Under the pieces are notes generated by a model. It made no database searches. It was not told where the DNA came from and saw only the letters and a list, made by a program, of their open reading frames with translations. 41,433 nucleotides of DNA from positions 1-41,433 of the forward strand of contig JABDKA010000128.1 of the NCBI GenBank assembly GCA_013002405.1. Reading direction: 5' to 3'. Numbering within the stretch: the first letter of the stretch is position 1; the number at the start of each line of letters is the position of its first letter. Below, piece after piece: positions 34,673 through 41,433 of the stretch. Position numbers and translations under genes: made by a program. This DNA comes from Sulfitobacter sp. (GTDB taxonomy: Bacteria; Pseudomonadota; Alphaproteobacteria; Rhodobacterales; Rhodobacteraceae).

Positions 34673-36933
34673 GTTTCGACGCGACCTTTCAGGAAAAAAA
34701 GCTCAAGTCAGTCGGCACGCGGCCGCTGCGCCCGGACGGCGTGGACAAGGTCACCGGCCGGGCGCGCTATGGCGCTGACTACAACATGCCCGGTCAACTG
34801 GTCGCCCGCGTCCTGCGCAGCCCCCATGCCCACGCCCGCATCGTACGGATAGACACGGCCAGGGCAGAGGGGCTCAAGGGGGTCAAGGCGGTCATCACCG
34901 CGGCCGATCTGCCCGACCTCACGAATGGCAACGCGGCCCTCTTTGCGATCCTCGACAATTGCATGGCGCGCACCAAGGCGCTCTACGATGGCCACGCCGT
35001 CGCGGCCGTGGCGGCGATTGACGCCAAGGTAGCGCGCGCAGCGCTGAAGCTGATCGAGGTCGAGTACGAGATCCTGCCCCATGTGGTCGACGTGGACGCG
35101 GCCGCAAGGCCCGATGCACCAGTCATAGACGAAGGGATCTTCACCAGCGGCGTGGAGCCGAAACCAGACAGCCCGTCGAACGTGGCCGCCCGGTCGGAAT
35201 TCGGGCACGGCGATGTGGAGGCAGGCTTTGCCAAGGCGGAGGTCATTGTCGAGCGCAGCTACAAGACGGAACAGACGCACCAGGGCTACATCGAACCCCA
35301 TGCTTGTGTGGCGAACTGCAATGCGGATGGTACGGCGGATCTCTGGGTCTGCACGCAGGGGCATTTCGTGTACCGTCAGAACTGCGCTGACCTGCTGGGG
35401 CTGGAAGTGTCGAAGCTTCGGGTGACCTCGTCAGAAATCGGCGGCGGTTTCGGCGGCAAGACCCACGTCTGGGCCGAGCCCGTGGCCCTTGCCCTGTCCC
35501 GCAAGGCGGGGCGTCCGGTCAAGCTGGTGATGTCGCGCGAGGAGGTGTTCCGTGCCTCAGGCCCGACAAGCGCCACCTCCATTGACGTCAAGATCGGCGC
35601 GACCAGGGACGGCAGGATCACGGCGGCGACATCGACCCTGCGCTACACCAGTGGCCCCTACCCGGACACCTGGGCCGAGATCGGCGCGATGACCTCCTTT
35701 GCCTGTTACGATCTGGAAAACGTCAAGACCGTCGGCTTTGAGGTGGTCGTGAACCGGCCCAAGGTGGCGGCCTATCGCGCGCCCTCGGCACCGATGGCAG
35801 CCTTTGCGGTGGAAAGTGCGATTGACGAACTTGCGCAGGAAATCGGCATGGATGCCGTTGAGCTTCGGATCAAGAACGCGGCGCAAGAGGGGACGCGGGC
35901 CTCTTACGGGCCTGTCTATGGCCCGATTGGCATAGGACCGACCCTTGATGCGGCGCGGGTCCATCCGCACATGTCCGCCCCTTTGGGCAAAAACCAGGGG
36001 CGCGGCATGGCATGCGGGTTCTGGTTCAACTTCGGCGGCGAGACCTGCACGGATCTCAACATCAGCGCCGACGGAACCGTCACGCTGGCGGTCGGAACGG
36101 TCGATGTGGGCGGCTCACGGGCCTCCCTGTCGCTGATCGCAGCGGAGGAGATGGGCATTCCCTACGACGACATCAAGGCCGTCGTCGCCGATACGGCCAC
36201 GCTGGGCTACAACGACATGACGGATGGCAGCCGCGGCACCTTCTCCTCCTCGATGGCCACCATTTCCGCCGCGCGAAACGCCATCACCGTAATGCGCGAA
36301 CGTGCGGCCCTGATGTGGGACATCCCGGTTGAGGATGTCTATTGGGAAGAGGGGCAAGCCAAGGCGGCGGGATCCAAGTACGGCAATCTTTCCCCCCTCT
36401 CGGTCAAGGACATCGCGGCCGAGGCAGGCAACACGGGCGGGCCGATTGCGGGGCACAGTGAGCTGGTCGCCGACGGCGCCGGTGTCTCTTTTGCCACCCA
36501 TATCTGCGACGTCGAAGTGGACCCTGAAACCGGCGCGACCAGCATTGTGCGCTATACCGTGATCCAGGACGCGGGCAAGGCCGTGCACCCCTCCTACGTC
36601 GAGGGGCAGTATCAGGGCGGTGCCGCGCAGGGCATCGGCTGGGCGCTCAACGAAGAATATATCTACGGCGAGGACGGACGGCTGCAGAACCCGGGCTTTC
36701 TCGACTACCGCATTCCGGTCTGCTCCGATCTTCCGATGATCGACACCCAGATCCTCGAAATTCCCAATCCAAATCACCCCTACGGTGTCCGGGGCGTCGG
36801 GGAGACATCCATCGTCCCGCCACTGGCCGCCGTGGCGAATGCCGTCTCAAATGCCGCTGGCGTACGATTGTCCCATGTCCCGATTTCCCCGCCCCGAATA
36901 TTGGCTGCACTGCACAAACAGGCAAGGGAGTGA
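34669..36933 (+). CDS. Molybdenum hydroxylase large (Mo) subunit, substrate unknown
   Basis: The 754-residue product is the molybdopterin-binding large subunit of a xanthine oxidase-family hydroxylase. Key features are GGGFGGKTHVW near residue 260, the active-site loop AYRAPSAP at 368-375, and the catalytic Glu712 in GVRGVGE. The loop is neither AYxCSFR (form I CO dehydrogenase) nor AYRGAGR (form II), so the enzyme probably hydroxylates an aldehyde, N-heterocycle or aromatic/acyl compound. The ATGA overlap with the 2Fe-2S subunit gene and the downstream MoaD-like, kbl and tdh genes suggest a substrate that feeds into amino-ketone metabolism. Confidence 0.88.
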   Translation: MSFDATFQEKKLKSVGTRPLRPDGVDKVTGRARYGADYNMPGQLVARVLRSPHAHARIVRIDTARAEGLKGVKAVITAADLPDLTNGNAALFAILDNCMARTKALYDGHAVAAVAAIDAKVARAALKLIEVEYEILPHVVDVDAAARPDAPVIDEGIFTSGVEPKPDSPSNVAARSEFGHGDVEAGFAKAEVIVERSYKTEQTHQGYIEPHACVANCNADGTADLWVCTQGHFVYRQNCADLLGLEVSKLRVTSSEIGGGFGGKTHVWAEPVALALSRKAGRPVKLVMSREEVFRASGPTSATSIDVKIGATRDGRITAATSTLRYTSGPYPDTWAEIGAMTSFACYDLENVKTVGFEVVVNRPKVAAYRAPSAPMAAFAVESAIDELAQEIGMDAVELRIKNAAQEGTRASYGPVYGPIGIGPTLDAARVHPHMSAPLGKNQGRGMACGFWFNFGGETCTDLNISADGTVTLAVGTVDVGGSRASLSLIAAEEMGIPYDDIKAVVADTATLGYNDMTDGSRGTFSSSMATISAARNAITVMRERAALMWDIPVEDVYWEEGQAKAAGSKYGNLSPLSVKDIAAEAGNTGGPIAGHSELVADGAGVSFATHICDVEVDPETGATSIVRYTVIQDAGKAVHPSYVEGQYQGGAAQGIGWALNEEYIYGEDGRLQNPGFLDYRIPVCSDLPMIDTQILEIPNPNHPYGVRGVGETSIVPPLAAVANAVSNAAGVRLSHVPISPPRILAALHKQARE

Positions 36934-37178
36934 TGGTTGAAGTTACGCTGTGGGCCGGGCTGATCCCTTTGGCTGACAACCAAAAGAAGGTCACGGTAGA
37001 GGCCACGACCATACGGGATTTGTTGCGGAAACTGGGGGAGCGGTATCCGGGCCCGAAGGCGCCGATCAAGAACGAAGTTGCTGTGGTCCTTGACGGTACG
37101 GTCTACCGCAATGACTGGTCCAAAGAACTGCCTGACGGGGCCGAGGTTTTTCTGATGCGTCGCCTCGCCGGCGGATAG
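36933..37178 (+). CDS. MoaD/ThiS-like sulfur-carrier-type protein
   Basis: The 81-residue product (MVEVTLWAGL...) has the beta-grasp size and ends in Gly-Gly (FLMRRLAGG), the C-terminal signature of MoaD/ThiS carriers that are adenylated and thiocarboxylated. It starts at the ATG overlapping the Mo-subunit stop (TGATG); a GTG at 36930 would add one residue. Its place inside the hydroxylase operon suggests a role in cofactor sulfuration or in a dedicated sulfur transfer. No matching MoaE or ThiF-like gene is in the window. Confidence 0.78.
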   Translation: MVEVTLWAGLIPLADNQKKVTVEATTIRDLLRKLGERYPGPKAPIKNEVAVVLDGTVYRNDWSKELPDGAEVFLMRRLAGG

Positions 37179-37220
37179 GTGCGCTGTCACGGGGCTCTCG
37201 CCTGAGCAAAGAGGTTATTC

Positions 37221-38408
37221 ATGCCCAATTCCTTTCTGTCCCACGTATCGGACACTCTGCATCAGATCGAGGCCGAAGGCCTCTACAAGCGGGAAAGGCT
37301 CATCACCTCCCCGCAAGGGGGTGAAATCACAGTCGGGAACCGCAGCGTCATCAACCTCTGCGCCAACAACTATCTGGGCCTTGCGGATCACCCTGATCTG
37401 ATCAGGGCTGCCGCGGAGGCGATGGAGACCCACGGTTTCGGTATGGCCAGTGTACGCTTCATCTGCGGTACGCAGGACAGGCACCGGGAGCTTGAGCAAA
37501 GGCTCGCCTCCTTCCTTGGCATGGAAGATTCCATCCTTTTCGCCGCCTGCTTCGACGCCAACGGCGGGCTTTTCGAGCCGCTTCTGAGCGCGGAAGACGC
37601 AATCATCTCTGACAGCCTGAATCATGCCTCCATCATTGACGGCGTTCGTCTGTGCAAAGCGAAGCGCTATCGCTACGCCAACAATGACATGGACGATCTT
37701 GACGCCAAACTGAAGCAAGCCCGGTCCGAAGGTGCGCGGCATATCATGATCGCCACCGACGGCGTTTTTTCCATGGACGGGTATCTGGCGAACCTGCCTG
37801 CCATCAGGGCACTGGCGAACGCACATGAAGCCATCGTCATGGTCGATGATTGCCACGCGACCGGCTTCATGGGGCCGCGTGGCGCGGGCACGCCGGATCA
37901 TTTCGGTGTCGATGTCGATATCCTTACTGGCACGCTGGGCAAGGCGCTTGGCGGTGCCATCGGCGGATACATTGCGGGCCCGCAGCCCGTCATCGACTTG
38001 CTCCGCCAGCGCGCGCGACCCTACCTGTTCTCAAACTCCCTGCCCCCTTCGATCGTCGCGGCCGGGATAGAGGCCATTCGATTGATCGAAGAGGGCCACG
38101 ATCTGCGCGCCCAGCTATTTGAAAAGGCAGCGCTCTGGCGCGCCGGCCTGACGGATCTGGGTTTTGATTTGCTACCCGGTGAGCATCCCATCATCCCCGT
38201 CATGCTGGGAGACGCGAAGCTGGCCCAGGAGATGGCCGCGAAGCTCTTTGACGCGGGCGTCTATGTTTCGGGCTTCTTCTTTCCCGTTGTCCCAAGGGGC
38301 GCGGCCCGCATAAGGACCCAGATGAACGCGGCCCTCACAGAGGATGAGCTGGACCGCGCACTCGCCGCTTTCGGCAAGGTCGGCCGGGAACTGGGCGTGA
38401 TCTCATGA
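37221..38408 (+). CDS. kbl: 2-amino-3-ketobutyrate CoA ligase (glycine C-acetyltransferase)
   Basis: The 395-residue product is a PLP enzyme of the alpha-oxoamine synthase group that cleaves 2-amino-3-ketobutyrate with CoA to glycine and acetyl-CoA. The PLP lysine is Lys241 in [14 protein letters not shown], and ICANNYLGL-, [12 protein letters not shown]- and [15 protein letters not shown]-type blocks closely match Kbl rather than BioF or HemA. The ATG has AGAGG upstream. Its TGA overlaps the ATG of tdh, the kbl-tdh order seen in E. coli. Confidence 0.95.
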   Translation: MPNSFLSHVSDTLHQIEAEGLYKRERLITSPQGGEITVGNRSVINLCANNYLGLADHPDLIRAAAEAMETHGFGMASVRFICGTQDRHRELEQRLASFLGMEDSILFAACFDANGGLFEPLLSAEDAIISDSLNHASIIDGVRLCKAKRYRYANNDMDDLDAKLKQARSEGARHIMIATDGVFSMDGYLANLPAIRALANAHEAIVMVDDCHATGFMGPRGAGTPDHFGVDVDILTGTLGKALGGAIGGYIAGPQPVIDLLRQRARPYLFSNSLPPSIVAAGIEAIRLIEEGHDLRAQLFEKAALWRAGLTDLGFDLLPGEHPIIPVMLGDAKLAQEMAAKLFDAGVYVSGFFFPVVPRGAARIRTQMNAALTEDELDRALAAFGKVGRELGVIS

Positions 38409-39457
38409 AACCAAACACCATGACCGCCCTGGCCAAAACCAGGGCCGAAGAGGGTCTTTGGATGATTGAGGCCCCGGTACCGGAAATCGGCCCCGATGAC
38501 GTGCTGATCAAGATCAACAAGACCGGGATTTGCGGAACGGACATCCATATTTGGAACTGGGACGACTGGGCCGCCGCGACCGTTCCGATTCCGATGATCA
38601 CGGGGCATGAGTTTGCGGGTGAGATTGTTGAGCTTGGGCGCGACGTGACCGATCTGAAGATCGGGCAGCGGTGTTCGGGCGAAGGGCATCTGACCGGCAC
38701 CGAAAGCCGCCAGAGCCGGGCCGGGAAGTTCCACCTTGATCCCGGCACGCGCGGGATTGGCGTGAATGTTCAGGGCGCCTTCGCGCAGTATCTCAGGCTT
38801 CCCGCCTTCAACGTGATCCCCCTCCCCGATGATATCCCCGATGAAATCGGCGCGATCCTCGATCCTTTGGGCAATGCCGTCCACACGGCGCTCAAATACG
38901 ATCTTCTGGGCGAGGACGTGCTGATCACCGGCGCGGGACCGATCGGGATCATGGCCGCTGCGGTTGCGCGGCATGCAGGTGCACGAAACGTCGTGATCAC
39001 GGACATAAACGCCGAGAGGCTGGAACTGGCCCAGCATGTGGAGCCGACTGTCCGGACGGTCAACGTGATCCAGGAGAAACTGGCCGATGTCGTCACCGCG
39101 CTCGGGTTGAAACAGGGTTTTGACGTGGGGCTTGAAATGTCCGGCAATCAGTCGGCCCTCGATCAGATGATCGAGCACCTCGTGATGGGCGGCAAGATTG
39201 CGCTGCTTGGCATTCCACCGGGCAAATCCCCCGTGGACTGGAGCCGGATCGTCTTCAAGGCCATCACGATCAAGGGCATTTACGGCCGCGAGATGTTCGA
39301 GACCTGGTACAAGATGATCGCGATGCTGCAGAACGGGCTCGATGTAAGCCGCATCAATACGCACGAATTCAGCGCGCGGGATTTCAAGCTCGGTTTCGAA
39401 ACGATGAAGTCGGGACAGTCCGGGAAGGTCGTGCTGGATTGGGGCGATGTGAAATAG
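38405..39457 (+). CDS. tdh: L-threonine 3-dehydrogenase-like protein lacking structural-zinc cysteines
   Basis: The 350-residue product is a medium-chain zinc dehydrogenase close to Tdh (NAD-dependent oxidation of threonine to 2-amino-3-ketobutyrate). Catalytic zinc residues Cys43, His68 and Glu69 ([14 protein letters not shown]) are present, as is the nucleotide motif [10 protein letters not shown]. The Tdh signature SGEGH is kept, but the four structural-zinc cysteines that follow in E. coli (Cys93, 96, 99, 107) are Gly98, Ser101, Ser104 and Asp112 here. The context with kbl still favours threonine or a related hydroxy amino acid. Confidence 0.9.
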   Translation: MKPNTMTALAKTRAEEGLWMIEAPVPEIGPDDVLIKINKTGICGTDIHIWNWDDWAAATVPIPMITGHEFAGEIVELGRDVTDLKIGQRCSGEGHLTGTESRQSRAGKFHLDPGTRGIGVNVQGAFAQYLRLPAFNVIPLPDDIPDEIGAILDPLGNAVHTALKYDLLGEDVLITGAGPIGIMAAAVARHAGARNVVITDINAERLELAQHVEPTVRTVNVIQEKLADVVTALGLKQGFDVGLEMSGNQSALDQMIEHLVMGGKIALLGIPPGKSPVDWSRIVFKAITIKGIYGREMFETWYKMIAMLQNGLDVSRINTHEFSARDFKLGFETMKSGQSGKVVLDWGDVK

Positions 39458-39549
39458 CCCGCCGTGGTTCTTGATGATCGGCGGCCCGTGAGGGGCGCGC
39501 AGTCCTTCATTCGGTTGCCGACGGGCCCTTCGATGCCTAACGTTGCTCC

Positions 39550-40830
39550 ATGTCCCTGAGCCTCCCCCAGTCACAGCTATCTGGCAATCTCTTGGAGCGC
39601 CTCCGGCAATCAGTGCAGGAGGAAGGCGCGCGGCTGATTGCCGACCGGCGAAAGTTCCACGCAAACCCCGAACTTGGCTGGCAAGAGATCGAAACCACCG
39701 CAGCTATCGTCGAAGACCTGACCCAAACTGGATACAGAGTCGTATCCGAACCCGCGTTCCTTGGGAGTGTTCCACGGCTGGGGCTGAGCGAAGACCCGAT
39801 CCCGGGAGAGGGCGATACGGGCTGCATTGCGATCTACGATACCGGACGCCCGGGACCGACGGTCTGCATGCGGGTGGATATCGACGCACTGCCCATCGAG
39901 GAAGCTGTCGGCAATCACGCGCCTGCGGCGCAGGGGTTTGCGTCTCGCAAGGCAGGTCTCATGCACGCCTGCGGCCACGACGGGCATGCAGCCATCGGCC
40001 TTGCCGTCGCGCGCATTGTCATGCCACTGCTGAAGGGGGGTCGCGGCAAGCTGAAGCTGCTTTTTCAACCCGCCGAGGAAGGCGGGCGCGGCGGGCGCGC
40101 CGTCGCCGATGCGGGCTGGATGGACGATGTCGATCTCTTCTTCGCAATTCACCTCGGGCTTGGTGTACCCTCAGACAGCGCCGCCTTTGCCGTGCACGGG
40201 ATTCTGGCCAATGCCCGGTACGATGTGCACCTTTCGGGGCGGGCGGCCCATGCCGGGAAATCGCCCGAAGCGGGGCGTAACGCGCTTCTGGCCGCCTGCC
40301 AGATTTCACTTGGACTGCATACGCTGGCGCAGTCAAGCCGCCCGGGCGTGCGGCTCAACGTGGGCGTGCTCAAGGCCGGGAAGGCGGTAAACATCGTACC
40401 GGAAGAGGCGACCCTGACCTTTGAGATACGGGCACAGAACACCGGCGATCTGCAGGCCTTGGCGGCCCGCTGCAAGGACTTCATCGAGGCAACGGCGCAG
40501 GCCCACGGCGTCACTTCAACCCTGGCACCCGGCGGCGGTGCGGATGGCCACGCCAATCCCGATGACATTGTTGCCTGGGCCGAGGGCATCAACTCCACGA
40601 CCGAAGCTTTCGGAACAGTGCTGCCAGATCTCTTCTTCGGCGCCAGTGAGGACGCGGCAACGCTCGCGCGCCGGGTCGCGGCTTGCGGCGGGCGGGCCGG
40701 CATCTTCGTTCTGGGTGCGGACCTTGCCGACGACCATCACACACCGAATTTCGACTTCGACGAGCGCGCGCTGGGCAAATCAGCGCTGCTGTGCGCGGGC
40801 CTGATCGCATCGACGATGGGACTCGATTAA
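39550..40830 (+). CDS. M20 family amidohydrolase (AbgA/hippurate hydrolase-like)
   Basis: The 426-residue product is a di-metal M20D amidohydrolase that cleaves N-acyl amino acids or similar amides. Motifs are the HACGHDGH metal block (Cys141, His143, His146), catalytic Glu176-Glu177 in QPAEEGGRGG, FAIHLGLG, and DDHHTPNFDFDE at the C-terminus. The dimerisation/lid domain is in the middle (GRAAHAGKSPEAGRNAL). The N-terminal ~70 residues include a longer than usual linker. The ribosome binding site is weak. It sits 92 bases after tdh; substrate unknown. Confidence 0.9.
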   Translation: MSLSLPQSQLSGNLLERLRQSVQEEGARLIADRRKFHANPELGWQEIETTAAIVEDLTQTGYRVVSEPAFLGSVPRLGLSEDPIPGEGDTGCIAIYDTGRPGPTVCMRVDIDALPIEEAVGNHAPAAQGFASRKAGLMHACGHDGHAAIGLAVARIVMPLLKGGRGKLKLLFQPAEEGGRGGRAVADAGWMDDVDLFFAIHLGLGVPSDSAAFAVHGILANARYDVHLSGRAAHAGKSPEAGRNALLAACQISLGLHTLAQSSRPGVRLNVGVLKAGKAVNIVPEEATLTFEIRAQNTGDLQALAARCKDFIEATAQAHGVTSTLAPGGGADGHANPDDIVAWAEGINSTTEAFGTVLPDLFFGASEDAATLARRVAACGGRAGIFVLGADLADDHHTPNFDFDERALGKSALLCAGLIASTMGLD

Positions 40831-41433
40831 GTGGACGATTGACCCTCCCCGTGAGGGCACGGGACCCGCAGATCGGACGTTTCCATTGATCCGAACATTG
40901 TAGGGTGGGTCTGTGAAGCAGGCGGATGCGGCCTCACCGCCGAGCAGATCGACAATCGTTGCGCCGTCGCGGGCTGAACCATTGAACAGGCGATGATCGC
41001 CAAGAATCCATTGGTCGCCCTGCTTGCTGAACGTTGGTCCATCATCCGGCTCGATGTCCGAGATGTCATCCGCCGGATCCAGCACCCCCTCGCCCACCCC
41101 GAATTGCAACGCCTCAATCTCAGCTGCTGCGAAGCCCGGGATCTCGATTTCGCCGCTGATCTCGATGATTTCCGCGATCTCGATTTTCAGCAGCTCGGTA
41201 TCCCATTCTCCTGTCTCCTGCAGCTTGTTGAGCGACAGTGACATCCGGCGGACCTGAACGTCAGAAAGATCGTCAACCAGGATGCAGGGTATCGCCTCAG
41301 CACCGAGACGCCTTGCGGCTTCCAGGCGCACGTGTCCGTCGACCGTCCGGTATCCCGTGCCGTCCGATCTCGTACGTACGAGGATCGGAATCCGGAACCC
41401 GTAGGCCTGGATGGAACGCACAACGTCCTTAAT
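40780..41433 (-). pseudogene. Truncated ParB-like/DNA methyltransferase gene, cut at window edge
   Basis: The frame stays open to the window's right edge, so its N-terminus is outside. It has a ParB-like nuclease domain (GFRIPILVRTRSDG, TVDGHVRLEAARRLGAEAIPC) and then the start of an N4/N6 DNA methyltransferase with the DPPY motif (CFTDPPYNVRINGNV) typical of phage-borne ParB-methylase fusions. After that point, near 40880, similarity ends and the frame runs into a short unrelated tail ending inside the M20 gene. The SAM-binding half is missing, so it is most likely a dead remnant marking a recombination junction. Confidence 0.72.
40843..40857 (+). terminator. Possible terminator after the M20 gene
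   Basis: CCCTC (40843-40847) and GAGGG (40853-40857) form a 5-bp hairpin 12 bases after the TAA of the amidohydrolase gene. No U tract follows, so it is weak evidence for termination. It lies at the edge of the truncated ParB/methylase remnant. Confidence 0.3.

Noticed and set aside
34669-36933. Naming the operon carbon monoxide dehydrogenase (coxMSL)
   Set aside because: The active-site loop AYRAPSAP fits neither CO dehydrogenase form, and cox maturation genes are not adjacent.
38261-39664. 467-codon open frame on the minus strand opposite tdh
   Set aside because: Antisense shadow; the plus strand has Tdh with dehydrogenase motifs and an ATGA junction with kbl.
1-41433. CRISPR arrays, tRNA or rRNA genes
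   Set aside because: No regularly spaced short repeats and no tRNA- or rRNA-like sequence was seen by eye. A tRNAscan or Rfam search was not possible here.

Overview
The window looks like a chromosomal segment of an alphaproteobacterium, most likely a marine Rhodobacterales (Roseobacter-type) organism. It is GC-rich and holds a T6SS block, DMSP/methanethiol-related enzymes, molybdenum hydroxylase genes and tightly packed operons with ATGA or GTG overlaps. This assignment is inference from gene content; there is no rRNA or marker gene. I saw no tRNA, rRNA, CRISPR array or intact insertion sequence.

Region 1 (1-9.2 kb, minus strand) is one arm of a type VI secretion system, read right to left: tssA, tssB, tssC, hcp, tagJ/impE, tssE, tssF, tssG and the N-terminal part of tssH/clpV, which runs off the left edge. 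Sheath, inner tube, baseplate and recycling ATPase are present. The membrane complex (TssJLM), TssK and VgrG are not in the window. A methyltransferase gene of unknown target lies just upstream on the same strand.

Region 2 (11.0-15.5 kb, plus strand) is an operon of a small secreted protein, an ExbB/TolQ-type channel, two ExbD-type proteins and a protein with a TonB-like motor anchor (S-x3-H in the membrane segment) whose C-terminus resembles DUF4384 rather than the TonB receptor-binding domain. A further exported protein follows. Region 3 (15.5-27.9 kb) has two exported caspase-fold (peptidase C14) proteins, both with the His/Cys dyad, flanking a 2587-residue protein made of about 13 PPC-like beta repeats, a leishmanolysin-like domain that has lost all its zinc and catalytic residues, RTX repeats and a DUF4214-like tail, plus a cysteine-rich YkgJ-like protein. 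Regions 2 and 3 are the best candidates for an undescribed envelope system.

Region 4 (28.6-40.8 kb) is catabolic. On the minus strand, a methanethiol oxidase/SBP56 gene, a 2Fe-2S ferredoxin gene and a CoA-binding protein gene form a tight operon, divergent from an IclR regulator; a DmdA-like/GcvT-fold enzyme gene converges on the regulator. On the plus strand, a three-subunit molybdenum hydroxylase (FAD, 2Fe-2S, Mo subunits) is followed by a MoaD/ThiS-like protein with a terminal Gly-Gly, then kbl and tdh (threonine to glycine plus acetyl-CoA) and an M20 amidohydrolase. This suggests a module for demethylation, oxidation and cleavage of a small amino- or sulfur-containing compound; the substrate is unknown.

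The right edge (40.8-41.4 kb) holds a truncated ParB-like/DNA methyltransferase gene of the phage or mobile-element type, broken just after its DPPY motif, which marks an old insertion or deletion junction.
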